DNA of 64,000 nucleotides, from the NCBI GenBank assembly GCA_040081715.1, contig JBEBFY010000011.1:53886-117885 (forward strand), given 5' to 3'. The notes beneath the pieces are model-generated. The model saw only the letters and a program-made list of their open reading frames with translations. It was not told the origin of the DNA and did no database searches. The DNA is from CANKJK01 sp040081715 (GTDB lineage Bacteria; Acidobacteriota; Vicinamibacteria; Vicinamibacterales; UBA2999). The position numbers and the translations under genes are program-made. Below, in pieces: positions 7,365 through 17,922 of the stretch (position 1 is its first letter; the number at the start of each line of letters is the position of its first letter).

Positions 7365-8231
7365 ATGACCCGTCAGAAGCGTACGTTCGTGGTGATGAGC
7401 TTGTCGGTGGTGCTGGCCGCCGTCGCCAGCTTCGCCGTGTATCGCGTCATCCAGCGCCTGCCCGCCCGCGAGGTGGAGGTGCCCAGCGCGCAGGTCGTCG
7501 TGGCCGCCAACCCGATCCCTGTCGGCACGCTCCTCGAGGCGAAGGATCTTCGCACCGTCCCGTGGCCCTCGCGCAATCCGGTGGAGGGCGCCGTGACCGA
7601 TCCGACAATGCTCGTCGGCCGCGGCGTCATTGTTCAAATTGGCACCAATGAGCCGGTCACGTTGAGCAAGGTCGCGGATCCCGCGGCCGGCTCCGGGATG
7701 GCCCCCCTCATTCCTTCCGGCATGCGCGCCATCTCGATTCGGGTGAACGAGGTGATCGGTGTCGCAGGTTTTGTGACGCCGGGGACTCGCGTGGACCTGC
7801 TCGTCACCATCGACGAGGGTGAAGGCAATAGGCAGCCGATGAGCCGAACCGTGGTGAGCAACGTGCAGGTGCTCACCGCCGGCAGTCGCTACGACCAGGA
7901 GAAGTCGAGGCAGGATGGCAAGCCCATCGAGACGTCGGTGGTCACGCTGATGGTGCTCCCCGAGGATGGCGAAAAGATTGCGCTCGCGCAGAACGAAGGA
8001 AAGCTGACGCTGGCGCTGCGCAACCCGATGGACGTGGCGCCGACCTCCACACAGGGGATTCGGAAAGCCGCGCTGATGGCGGGGCCAGGCGGGCAGCCGG
8101 TGATCGATCCCGTGCGCAACAGGGTCGTGGCACGCGTCAAGCCCGCAGCTCCCGCCGTGGTGGCTCCAGCCATCTACCGTGTGGAAACAATTCGTGCCGC
8201 CAAGCGCGGCGAAGAAGAGGTGCTCCGGTGA
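7365..8231 (+). CDS. cpaB: Flp pilus assembly protein CpaB (RcpC)
   Basis: 288 residues; GGAGG lies upstream of the ATG. One N-terminal membrane helix (about residues 10-28) is followed by a SAF domain (about 45-105: VVVAANPIPVGTLLEAKDLR) and a Rcp/CpaB periplasmic region (MRAISIRVNEVIGVAGFVTP, then GTRVDLLVT). CpaB is periplasmic and associates with the secretin, possibly contacting peptidoglycan through SAF (family knowledge). Its TGA overlaps the secretin ATG by one base. Confidence 0.93.
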   Translation: MTRQKRTFVVMSLSVVLAAVASFAVYRVIQRLPAREVEVPSAQVVVAANPIPVGTLLEAKDLRTVPWPSRNPVEGAVTDPTMLVGRGVIVQIGTNEPVTLSKVADPAAGSGMAPLIPSGMRAISIRVNEVIGVAGFVTPGTRVDLLVTIDEGEGNRQPMSRTVVSNVQVLTAGSRYDQEKSRQDGKPIETSVVTLMVLPEDGEKIALAQNEGKLTLALRNPMDVAPTSTQGIRKAALMAGPGGQPVIDPVRNRVVARVKPAAPAVVAPAIYRVETIRAAKRGEEEVLR

Positions 8232-9646
8232 TGCAAGCGACCCGTTCGACACGTACACCCGGCCTGGTCATGCTGTGGATGGCCGCCGAGGTCATCTTCG
8301 CCTGCGCGTTCGTGCCTGGGCGTGCCATCGCGGCGCAGCGCCAGCAGGATCAGCCAGCCGAGCGGCGCATCGTCCTGACCGCCGGCCGCTCGATGGTGCT
8401 GGCGATCCCGTTTGACGTGACGCGCCTGGCGATCACGAACCCGGCGATCGCCGATGGTGTCGTCGTGCGGCCGAGGGAAATTCTCATCGACGGCAAGGCC
8501 CCTGGCACCATCAGCCTGATCGTGTGGGGGGCCGACGAGCGTGCACAGTATGACGTTGTCGTCGAGCAGCCTGTCAGCGCGCTCGAGCAGCAGCTCCACC
8601 AGTTGTTCCCAGGCGAGCCGATCCTCGTCACGGCGAACGCCGACGCCGTCGTGCTCTCAGGCCGGGTGTCGAGCACGCAGGTGATGCTGCGCGTCGCGGA
8701 GGTGGCCGCCGCGGCCCTGCCGAAGGGGAACGTCATCAACATGCTCCAGGTGCCCGGCGGCAGTGACGCCCAGCAGGTGATGCTGCAGGTGCGTGTCGCG
8801 GAGGTCAATTCGAAGGCGCTCACCGAGCTCGGCACGTCCTTCTTCACGGGTGCGGCTGGCGCGGGCGACTGGGTTGGCCGGGGCACCACAGGGCAGATGC
8901 CCTCCGTCACTTTCAAGGAAGACAAGCTGGAGTTCAGCGACTTTCTGAACCTGTTCCTCTTCAACACGGACTGGAACGTGGGCACGCTGGTTCGTGCCCT
9001 GAAGTCGACCGGCTATTTTCAGAGCCTCGCGGAGCCGAACCTGATCGCCTACAACGGCAAGGAGGCCAGCTTTCTGGCCGGCGGTGAGTTTCCGGTGCCG
9101 TTCGTCTCCGGTGTCGGCCAGGTGTCGGTCGTGTTCAAGGAATTCGGCGTGCGCCTGAATTTCACGCCCACCATCGCCGGTGACCTGATCCGGCTGAAGG
9201 TGCGCCCGGAGGTCAGCACCCTCGACTTCAACAACGGCGTCACGCTCCAGGGGTTCCGCATCCCGGCGCTCTCCACGCGCCGTGCCGAAACCGAAGTCGA
9301 GCTGCGCGATGGCCAGTCGTTTGCCATCGCCGGTCTCATGGACAACACGGCGCAGGCCGATCGTGCGGCGATCCCGATCCTGAGCCAGATCCCGATCATC
9401 GGCAACCTGTTCAAGAGCAAGGTTGAGCGAAAGGAGCGGACCGAACTGATGGTCCTGATCACGCCGCGGCTCGTGCGGCCGCTCAATCCGGACGAGGTCC
9501 CGGCCCTGCCGACACTCCCCGGATCGTTTCTGCCGCTCACCGACAACATCGGCGAGCAGCTCGAGGGCGGCGGCGGCACGCTCGACGGGCCGGCCGAGAG
9601 GCGCAAACAGACGGCCGCCCCTCGTCCGCGGGAGATCAAGCGGTGA
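8231..9646 (+). CDS. cpaC: Tad pilus secretin CpaC (RcpA)
   Basis: 471 residues. Signal-peptide-like N terminus, then the pilus/secretin N-terminal domain (RRIVLTAGRSMVLAIPFDVT), a BON-like domain (about 115-180) and the secretin barrel domain (about 240-410), including FLAGGEFPVPF, a VPIL-like segment AAIPILSQIPIIGNLFKS and the closing ELMVLITPRLV. It forms the outer-membrane pore for the Flp pilus, which confirms a two-membrane envelope. ATG 8231 is preferred over the GTG one codon earlier because it directly overlaps the cpaB stop. Confidence 0.94.
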   Translation: MQATRSTRTPGLVMLWMAAEVIFACAFVPGRAIAAQRQQDQPAERRIVLTAGRSMVLAIPFDVTRLAITNPAIADGVVVRPREILIDGKAPGTISLIVWGADERAQYDVVVEQPVSALEQQLHQLFPGEPILVTANADAVVLSGRVSSTQVMLRVAEVAAAALPKGNVINMLQVPGGSDAQQVMLQVRVAEVNSKALTELGTSFFTGAAGAGDWVGRGTTGQMPSVTFKEDKLEFSDFLNLFLFNTDWNVGTLVRALKSTGYFQSLAEPNLIAYNGKEASFLAGGEFPVPFVSGVGQVSVVFKEFGVRLNFTPTIAGDLIRLKVRPEVSTLDFNNGVTLQGFRIPALSTRRAETEVELRDGQSFAIAGLMDNTAQADRAAIPILSQIPIIGNLFKSKVERKERTELMVLITPRLVRPLNPDEVPALPTLPGSFLPLTDNIGEQLEGGGGTLDGPAERRKQTAAPRPREIKR

Positions 9647-10854
9647 GGATACGGTCGCGGGTCGCGTCGGAGGACGGCGCCATCCTTGTCCAGGCGGCGT
9701 TGGCGATGGTGACGCTCCTCGCCTTCAGTTCGTTCGTTGTTGACTATGGCGTGATGTGGGTCGGACGCGGCCAGGCCCAGAACGCCGCCGACGCAGGGGC
9801 CCTGGCCGGTGCGACCGCGCTCGCCTTCGACAGCTTCACCGACCGAACGGGGACCGGACCCGCGAAGGTGGCCGCCAACACCATGGCGCTGCAACACCGG
9901 ATCTGGGGCGTATCGCCTGTCAGCCTGATCGCGAGGGATGTCACCTTTCCGACCGTCCCCGCGATCTGTGAAGACACCTCCTGCATTCGCGTCGATGTCT
10001 ACCGGAATCAGACGATGGGCAGCGCGCTGCCCACCTTCTTCGGCCTCGCGGCCGGCGTCACCGACCAGGGCGTCAGGGCGATGGCCATCGCACGAGCGGC
10101 CGTTGGGTCAGCGAGCACCTGCCTCAAGCCGTGGGCCGTCCCCGACAAGTGGCTGGACAATGACGACTCGACACTGCCAATCGATAACGCCTGGACGCCC
10201 GACGATGTCTTCGACAGGTACGACGGCAGCGGGAACGTCATACTCGGCCCAGACGTATACATTCCGCCGAGCCACAACGGCCCGGGCACCGGCTTCACGA
10301 TTGCGCAAGACCTGGGCACCCGGATGATCCTGAAGCCTGGCAGTCCGAGTGACGCCATCGCGCCGGGATGGTTCTTTCCCATTGACCTCCCCCGCGTCAG
10401 CGGACCGAGCAGCGGGGGCCAAAAGTATCGCGAGAACATTGCCACGTGTAACGGCGTGCTGGAGGAAATCGGCGACTCACTCACGGTCGAGAACGGCAAC
10501 ATGATCGGTCCCACCGGCCAGGGGGTCGCCGATCTGATCGCGCTCGATCCCAACGCCCAGTGGGACCCTGTGGGCAAGCGCGTCATCAACAGTTGCGCGC
10601 AATCGTCGACGCCGTGTGCCGCACGCAGCCCACGCATTGTGCCGCTCCCGGTCTTTGACCCGGACGTCTACCAGGCCGGCAAGCACTCCGGAAAGATAGA
10701 CATCTCCATCGTCAACATTCTGGGGTACTTCATCGACGACATGGTCGGGAGTGACGTGATCGGATACCTGGTCCTGGCGCCAGGGGTGGTGACGGGTGGC
10801 GCACCCTTCGGTTTCGAATCGGCGTTTCTCAGGTCCCTCGTCATGGTGAGGTAA
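9643..10854 (+). CDS. tadG: TadG-like Flp pilus assembly membrane protein
   Basis: 403 residues from GTG 9643, overlapping the secretin stop (GTGA). The N terminus carries the TadE/G-like segment DGAILVQAALAMVTLLAFSS followed by VDYGVMWVGRGQAQNAADAG and a long periplasmic region with paired cysteines. This is the pattern of TadG and related pilus-assembly proteins: one membrane anchor plus an extracytoplasmic domain. No VWA metal motif is visible, although many TadG proteins carry one; that role could be supplied by the separate VWFA protein at the end of the operon (inference). Confidence 0.85.
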   Translation: MRIRSRVASEDGAILVQAALAMVTLLAFSSFVVDYGVMWVGRGQAQNAADAGALAGATALAFDSFTDRTGTGPAKVAANTMALQHRIWGVSPVSLIARDVTFPTVPAICEDTSCIRVDVYRNQTMGSALPTFFGLAAGVTDQGVRAMAIARAAVGSASTCLKPWAVPDKWLDNDDSTLPIDNAWTPDDVFDRYDGSGNVILGPDVYIPPSHNGPGTGFTIAQDLGTRMILKPGSPSDAIAPGWFFPIDLPRVSGPSSGGQKYRENIATCNGVLEEIGDSLTVENGNMIGPTGQGVADLIALDPNAQWDPVGKRVINSCAQSSTPCAARSPRIVPLPVFDPDVYQAGKHSGKIDISIVNILGYFIDDMVGSDVIGYLVLAPGVVTGGAPFGFESAFLRSLVMVR

Positions 10855-10858
10855 TTGG

Positions 10859-12001
10859 ATGGCCCAGGTTGCAATCGTCACGGCCGACGCGCGGTTGAAG
10901 GAGATGCTGCAGTCTCCTTCGCTGCGACCGATCTGGCATTCGGTCCCCTCCCTGGCGTCCATCGTGCCCGGCGAGGCGCCGAACGTAATGGTGCTCGACA
11001 TCCGGGGAGAGCGCCAGTTCCCTCAGGCCATCGCGGCCTACCGGCGCACGCATCCCCAGTCCGCCGTCGTACTGGTCGTCTCGGCCCTCGATCCCACATT
11101 GATGCTCGAAGCGATGCGGGCGGGCGTGACCGAATGTGTGGCGGAGCCGCTGAGCGTGGCCGCCCTGAAGGAGGCCGTCGGCCGCGTGGGTCTCGACTCG
11201 CAGTCCAGCACCTCGGGGCAGCTGTTTGCCTTCATTGGCGCCAAGGGAGGCGTCGGCGCGACGACGCTGGCAGTCAACACGGCCGCGACGCTGGCGGCGA
11301 CGTTAAAGAGGAAGTCGGACACTGGCGTCCTGCTCGCCGACCTGCACCTTGGTCACGGAGATGCCGATCTGTACCTGGGCGTCGAGCCTCAGTTCTCGAT
11401 CGTTGACGCCCTGACGCACGCGCAACGCCTGGACGATGCGCTGCTCGACAGCGTCGTGGCGCGGACGAAGGCGGGCGTGACGCTGCTGGCGTCCTCAGAC
11501 CGCGTCTCTGTTACCGCCGTCGATTCGGAGTCCACCCGTGCGCTGGTCGAGTTCTGCCTGCGCCGCTACCGGTATGTGGTGGCCGACGTGCCGCGGTCCG
11601 ACAGCTCGATGCTCGATGCGCTCGACGAGGCCTCCACGATGGTCGTCGTCGTCAGTCAGGATGTGTCGGCGCTCAGGAGCGCCGCGCGGATGGTGCGGAC
11701 GCTGAGCGACCGGTACGGGAGCGCGCGGGTGCAATTGCTGGTCAATCGCTTTGACAGCCGGTCCGACCTCGGGCGAGACGAGATCGAGCGCGCGGTCGGG
11801 CTGCCGGTGGCCCACGAGATGCCAAGTGACCCCCGAGGTGCCCTTGAGGCGCTCAACCTGGGCAGCCCCCTCGTGACCGGCGACGACCAGGGGCTCGCGC
11901 GCGCAATCCGGGCCCTTGCGGACGGGCTGACGGGAAGCGTCAGCGCCAAGCGCGAAGCTCCGCAGGGCATGTTCGGCCGCCTGGCGTGGCGCCGGGCGTA
12001 A
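10859..12001 (+). CDS. cpaE: CpaE/TadZ-like ATPase
   Basis: 380 residues. An N-terminal atypical receiver-like domain (about 1-110, with NVMVLDIRG) is followed by a ParA/MinD-like ATPase domain with the deviant Walker A GAKGGVGATT (127-136) and VLLADLHLGHGDADLYLG. CpaE/TadZ proteins localise the Tad machine to a pole or focus (family knowledge). Four bases separate it from tadG. Confidence 0.92.
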   Translation: MAQVAIVTADARLKEMLQSPSLRPIWHSVPSLASIVPGEAPNVMVLDIRGERQFPQAIAAYRRTHPQSAVVLVVSALDPTLMLEAMRAGVTECVAEPLSVAALKEAVGRVGLDSQSSTSGQLFAFIGAKGGVGATTLAVNTAATLAATLKRKSDTGVLLADLHLGHGDADLYLGVEPQFSIVDALTHAQRLDDALLDSVVARTKAGVTLLASSDRVSVTAVDSESTRALVEFCLRRYRYVVADVPRSDSSMLDALDEASTMVVVVSQDVSALRSAARMVRTLSDRYGSARVQLLVNRFDSRSDLGRDEIERAVGLPVAHEMPSDPRGALEALNLGSPLVTGDDQGLARAIRALADGLTGSVSAKREAPQGMFGRLAWRRA

Positions 12002-12024
12002 CAAGCAGGAACGAGGCACTCTCA

Positions 12025-13389
12025 ATGCTGAACACACTCTCACCTGCGGTGCCACCTGCAGTGGCTCAGGCCGACGTCAAAACTCCGCAGTACCAGGTGC
12101 TGAAGGGGCGGATTCATCAGGACCTGCTGACCCGGCTGAATCTCGAGCGGCTGACACGTGTGTCCCGGGCGGAGGCTGAACCGGAAATCCGCAGCGTCAT
12201 CCTCGACATGTTGAGCCGCGAGTCGCAGGCGGCGCTGCTCACGATGCCCGACCGGGAGAGCCTCGTCACTGGCGTGTTCGACGAGCTGTTCGGGCTCGGT
12301 CCGCTCGAGCGTCTGCTGAAGGACCCGGGCATCTCGGACATCCTCGTCAATCGCGCCGACCGCGTCTTCATCGAGCGTGAAGGACGCCTCGAAGAGACCG
12401 ACATCGTCTTCCGGGACGACCGGCATCTCATGCAGATCATCGAACGGGTCGTCAGCGCGGTCGGCCGCCGCGTGGACGAATCGAGCCCTATGGTCGATGC
12501 ACGGCTGCAGGACGGGTCGCGCGTCAACGTGATCATTCCGCCGCTGGCGCTCGATGGTCCGGTGATGTCCATCCGCCGTTTCCGCACCGATCGGCTGGGG
12601 GCGCAGGACCTCATCACGCGGGAGACCCTCACCGCGCCGATGCTCGGGTTTCTGAAGGCCGCCGTGACCGCCCGGCTCAACATCATCGTGTCTGGCGGCA
12701 CCGGCTCGGGCAAGACGACGATGCTGAACATCCTCTCGGCCTTCATCTCCCCCGGCGAGCGCGTGGTGACCATTGAGGACGCCGCCGAGCTGACCTTGCG
12801 CCAGAAGCACGTGGTCCGCCTCGAAACGAGGCCGCCGAACGTCGAAGGCAAGGGAAGCGTGCATATGCGCCAACTGGTGATCAATGCGCTCCGCATGCGC
12901 CCCGACCGGATCGTGGTCGGCGAGGTGCGCGGCGAAGAGGCGCTCGACATGCTGCAGGCGATGAATACCGGCCACGACGGCAGCTTGACGACCATTCACG
13001 CCAACAGCCCACGGGATGCCCTGTACCGGCTCGACACCATGATCGCGATGTCCAGCCTGAACCTGCCGGACAAGGCGGTCCACCAGCAGGTCGCATCAGC
13101 GGTGCATCTGGTGGTCCAGGTCAACAGGCTGTCGGACGGCACCCGCAAGGTGACCTCGATTTCCGAAATCACCGGAATGGAAGGCAACGTGATCACAATG
13201 CAGGAAATCTACAGCTTCGAGCAGGTCGGGATCAGCCCGGCCCGGACCGTGATGGGGCGGTTCCGCGCATCGGGCATCAGGCCAAAGTGCGCCGACCGGA
13301 TCGTCGCAGTCGGGGAGTCACTGCCGATGGAGATGTTCGAACACGTCCACGAGGTCGGGATGCCGGCCGCCGAGCGGAGCTCGAAATGA
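12025..13389 (+). CDS. cpaF: Tad secretion ATPase CpaF (TadA)
   Basis: 454 residues from ATG 12025. Type II/IV secretion ATPase with Walker A GGTGSGKTTM near residue 222, Walker B/Asp box RPDRIVVGEVRGEEALDM and the His box GHDGSLTTIHANSP. It hydrolyses ATP at the inner membrane to drive pilus extension (and, in some systems, retraction). An earlier in-frame ATG at 11986 would overlap cpaE; 12025 was chosen because AGGAACGAGG lies just upstream and family members begin near here. The stop overlaps tadB (ATGA). Confidence 0.94.
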   Translation: MLNTLSPAVPPAVAQADVKTPQYQVLKGRIHQDLLTRLNLERLTRVSRAEAEPEIRSVILDMLSRESQAALLTMPDRESLVTGVFDELFGLGPLERLLKDPGISDILVNRADRVFIEREGRLEETDIVFRDDRHLMQIIERVVSAVGRRVDESSPMVDARLQDGSRVNVIIPPLALDGPVMSIRRFRTDRLGAQDLITRETLTAPMLGFLKAAVTARLNIIVSGGTGSGKTTMLNILSAFISPGERVVTIEDAAELTLRQKHVVRLETRPPNVEGKGSVHMRQLVINALRMRPDRIVVGEVRGEEALDMLQAMNTGHDGSLTTIHANSPRDALYRLDTMIAMSSLNLPDKAVHQQVASAVHLVVQVNRLSDGTRKVTSISEITGMEGNVITMQEIYSFEQVGISPARTVMGRFRASGIRPKCADRIVAVGESLPMEMFEHVHEVGMPAAERSSK

Positions 13390-14348
13390 CGCCCGTTGTG
13401 CTCACGTTCGTGCTCGTCGCGGCCCTGGTCGTTGTTCCGTACTGGCTGTTCGTCCTGCGCCCGGAACAGCGGGCGCAGCGAGCCCTCCTGGGACGTCTGA
13501 AGACGACCCGGAAGCCGGTGGCGGACCGCCTGGGCCTGATGAAGGCCGCCTATCAACTGAGCTCGATCGGGTCGCTCCATGAGGCACTGGCCCAACGCCG
13601 CTCCCTGCTGAAGCCGGTCGAGCGGCTGATCGAGCAGTCTGGCTCGAAGCTCAACGTGGCCACGCTGCTGCTGTTGAGCGGGGTGGCGGCCTTGCTGACG
13701 CTGGTGCTCGTGACGTGGGCCACCGGGTATCTGGCGCTGGGGGGCATCGCCGCAGCCATCGTCGCGTGGGTGCCTGTTGGCGTCCTCACCTGGAAGCGGA
13801 CCCGCCGGCTGCTCGCCTTCGAAGAGAACTTCCCGGAGGCGCTCGAGCTGCTGTCGCGCTCCCTCCAGGCCGGGCATGCGTTCTCGGCCGGTCTGTCGAT
13901 GGTGGCGGACGAACTGGGCGCACCGATCGGCCCGGAATTCCGGACGCTCTACGATCAGCAGCGATTCGGCATGCCGTTGCCAGAGGCGCTCAAGGCATTT
14001 GCGGAGCGGGTGCCTGTCATCGACGCGAAGTTCTTCGCCACCGCCATCATTCTCCAGCGCGAGTCCGGCGGCAACCTCTCTGAGATTCTTATCAACCTGG
14101 CGTCGGTCATCCGCGACCGCTTCAAGGTGAAGCGCCAGATCCGCGTCATCGCCGCGCACGGCAAGATGACGGGAATGGTCCTGACAGGTGTGCCACCGGC
14201 ACTCGGATTGGCCCTCTTCGTCGTCAGCCCCCAGCACTGGCGCATGCTGCTCACCGATCCGCTCGGCATCAAGCTCGTCGTGGCGGCGGCGCTGTTGCAG
14301 GTGACCGGCGGGTTGATCATCCGCCAGCTCGTACGGATCGAATACTAA
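13386..14348 (+). CDS. tadB: Tad inner-membrane platform protein TadB
   Basis: 320 residues. Type II secretion F-domain protein: N-terminal membrane helix, a cytoplasmic stretch, a pair of helices (about 85-130), the F-domain motif ENFPEALELLSRSLQAGHAF and two C-terminal helices. It forms the inner-membrane platform with TadC and is worked by CpaF. It starts within the cpaF stop. Confidence 0.92.
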   Translation: MTPVVLTFVLVAALVVVPYWLFVLRPEQRAQRALLGRLKTTRKPVADRLGLMKAAYQLSSIGSLHEALAQRRSLLKPVERLIEQSGSKLNVATLLLLSGVAALLTLVLVTWATGYLALGGIAAAIVAWVPVGVLTWKRTRRLLAFEENFPEALELLSRSLQAGHAFSAGLSMVADELGAPIGPEFRTLYDQQRFGMPLPEALKAFAERVPVIDAKFFATAIILQRESGGNLSEILINLASVIRDRFKVKRQIRVIAAHGKMTGMVLTGVPPALGLALFVVSPQHWRMLLTDPLGIKLVVAAALLQVTGGLIIRQLVRIEY

Positions 14349-14358
14349 GGAGCACGTC

Positions 14359-15297
14359 ATGGTCGAGGTGGGGCTTGCCGTCGGTTCGGTGTTCGTCCTC
14401 GTGCTTCTGGCATCGATGTCGATCGCAACGTACGCTCTTGGGCACACGGGGGCAATACGCCGGCGTGTGATGGCCGTGTCCGCGGCAGCCGCGGGCCCGT
14501 TCGGAGGCAAGACGCTGGCCGACGTGCCTCTACTGAGCGCTCTCGACCCGGCGATCCAGAAGGTATCGACCTACATCCCGAAGTCGCCGAAGGAGATGAC
14601 GCGCCTGCAGCACAGGCTGGCCACGGCTGGGTATCACGGGGCGAGGCCGTTCATCGTCTTCTGCGCGGCGCAAGTCGCGCTCGCTGTCGTCGGCCTGTGT
14701 GGCCCCCTGATCGCACTCGGCCCCAAGGGCGTCATGTTCGGCCTGGGGGGCGCGTTCATCGGGTATTCCCTCCCAGGGATGTTCATCCGCCACGGTATTG
14801 CAGCCCGCAAGAAGCAGATTCAGAACGGGCTGCCCGATGCGCTCGACCTGCTCATCGTGTGCGTGGAGGCGGGGCTCGCCATCGACCAGGCCATTCTCAA
14901 GGCCGGCGTGGAGCTTGGCATCGCGTACCCGGCGCTCGGAGAAGAGCTGCGGCTCGTCAATGTCGAGACGCGCGCGGGCAAGCCGCGGCTGGAGGCGTTC
15001 AAGAACTTCGCCCGGCGCACACAGGTGGACGACGTCCGCGCGCTGGTGGCGATGCTGGTGCAGACGGACCGTTTCGGGACGAGCATCGCGCAGGCGCTGC
15101 GGACCCAAGCGGAAGTGGCGCGCACCAAGCGCCGGCAGCGGGCTGAAGAGAAGGCGGCCAAGCTTGGCGTCAAACTCATCTTTCCGCTGGTGTTCTGCCT
15201 GCTCCCCGCGTTCTTCGTCGTCGCCCTTGGACCTGCCGTTATCCAGATGATGAATTTCTTTTCCACTAACTCGTTCGCAATAGGAGGAGGTCTCTAA
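14359..15297 (+). CDS. tadC: Tad inner-membrane platform protein TadC
   Basis: 312 residues, the second F-domain platform protein (GLPDALDLLIVCVEAGLAID, then ALRTQAEVARTKRRQRAEEK and a final hydrophobic helix LIFPLVFCLLPAFFVVALG). It sits 10 bases after tadB with GGAG upstream. Its TAA stop shares a base with the ATG of the first microprotein gene. Confidence 0.92.
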   Translation: MVEVGLAVGSVFVLVLLASMSIATYALGHTGAIRRRVMAVSAAAAGPFGGKTLADVPLLSALDPAIQKVSTYIPKSPKEMTRLQHRLATAGYHGARPFIVFCAAQVALAVVGLCGPLIALGPKGVMFGLGGAFIGYSLPGMFIRHGIAARKKQIQNGLPDALDLLIVCVEAGLAIDQAILKAGVELGIAYPALGEELRLVNVETRAGKPRLEAFKNFARRTQVDDVRALVAMLVQTDRFGTSIAQALRTQAEVARTKRRQRAEEKAAKLGVKLIFPLVFCLLPAFFVVALGPAVIQMMNFFSTNSFAIGGGL

Positions 15298-15392
15298 TGA
15301 GCACGATCATTCTCGGCGCGTTGTTTGTTGGTATTGGCGTTCTGTACATGCTGCGGCGCAAGGCGCGGCTGCAGGCTGAGGAGACATTCTAA
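15297..15392 (+). CDS. 31-residue single-pass membrane microprotein, copy 1
   Basis: ATG 15297 overlaps the tadC stop (TAATG) and follows an excellent Shine-Dalgarno GGAGGAGG (15282-15289). The product starts MSTIILGALFVGIGVLYMLR and ends with a charged tail rich in Arg/Lys then Glu. The predicted topology is one short membrane helix with a basic cytoplasmic end. It is a close paralogue of the next frame. The family was not recognised; a role as a small Tad-machine subunit or stabiliser is inference from position. Confidence 0.75.
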   Translation: MSTIILGALFVGIGVLYMLRRKARLQAEETF

Positions 15393-15488
15393 ATGAGCAC
15401 CATCACCCTTGGCGTATTGTTCCTCGTTCTGGGCGTGCTGTACATGCTGCGCCGCAAGGCGCGCATCCGGTCTGAAGAAAGTCTTTGA
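15393..15488 (+). CDS. 31-residue single-pass membrane microprotein, copy 2
   Basis: It begins on the base after the previous stop (TAAATG), with GAGGAG nine bases upstream. It starts MSTITLGVLFLVLGVLYMLR and ends in a similar Arg/Lys-then-Glu tail. Equal length, shared MSTI and GVLYMLRRKAR cores and many silent differences between the DNA copies indicate an old tandem duplication kept under protein-level selection (inference). Function unknown. Confidence 0.75.
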   Translation: MSTITLGVLFLVLGVLYMLRRKARIRSEESL

Positions 15489-15508
15489 TCGGCGGGATTG
15501 GCACTGAC

Positions 15509-16428
15509 ATGCGTATCGCCGTTTGTTTCTTCGCGGTGGTGGTGGCCGCCGGCTGTGGCGCAAGCCGGCCGGCGCGTCACTTTGCCACGTCGCCCCGTGA
15601 CACCACGGGCGGCGCGGGACGCGCGTCTCTGAGTTCGTTCATCAACCAGACCAGGGAGGCGTCGGCTCGTGCGACCGCACGTGCGCCTCAGTATCTGGGT
15701 GCCACGCTCGAATCGATCGACCCCGCGCTCGGTGCGGCGGTCGCGGTCGCCGCCATCGAGCGGTCACCGGCGGCGTACCGGCGAGTGGCCGCGGCCTATG
15801 CCGGGCACGGCGTGTTCGACAGGGCGCACGAATACCTGGGCACGGCGCTCCGCATCGACCGGACCGACGCCGCAACCTATGACGCACTGGCGCGCCTCTG
15901 GCGCGACGCGCGGCTACCCCACCTCGCGCTCGGCGACGCGTATCGCGCCGTCTACTTCGCACCACAGTGGGCGGTGGCGCACAACACACTCGGGACGGTC
16001 CTCCAGGCACTGGGCCACCGGGCACAGGCGCGGGGGCACTACGAGCGCGCGCTGGAGATCGATCCTGCCGCGGCCTATGCGCTCAACAACCTGTGTTACG
16101 CGTCGATCCTCGACGGCCAGCAGCGGCAGGCGATGGCCGCATGCGAACAGGCTCTTTCGCTCGAGCCAGACCTGCGGGCCGCGCGGAACAACCTGGCGCT
16201 CGCCCAGGCGGCGACCGGCGACCTCGTGTCGGCACGCCGGTCATTCGAGGCTGCCGCCGACGCGGCCGGCGCGGCGTACAACGTGGGCATCGTCAATATG
16301 GCCCGCCGGGACTTCACCAGCGCCGTCGCGTCCTTCGACGCTGCCCAGTTGCTCAGGCCTGCGTTTCCACGCGCCGCGGCCCGTGCCCGGCAGGCGCGCG
16401 GACAATCGGCCTCAGGAGGCGTGCCGCA

Positions 16429-16432
<4 letters not shown>
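15509..16432 (+). CDS. TPR lipoprotein (TadD-like)
   Basis: 307 residues from ATG 15509. The signal sequence ends in a lipobox (VAAGC, Cys near residue 17). The body is a set of tetratricopeptide repeats, for example AHNTLGTVLQALGHRAQARG and YALNNLCYASILDGQQRQAM. TadD in other Tad systems is a TPR lipoprotein that helps place the secretin in the outer membrane; this is the likely counterpart. The upstream frame is open but lacks a signal peptide. It overlaps the next gene by ATGA. Confidence 0.82.

Positions 16433-17918
<1,486 letters not shown>

Positions 17919-17922
<4 letters not shown>

Noticed and set aside
11986..12024. Earlier ATG start for the secretion ATPase
   Set aside because: It overlaps cpaE, and the ATG at 12025 has a better ribosome-binding site and matches family starts.
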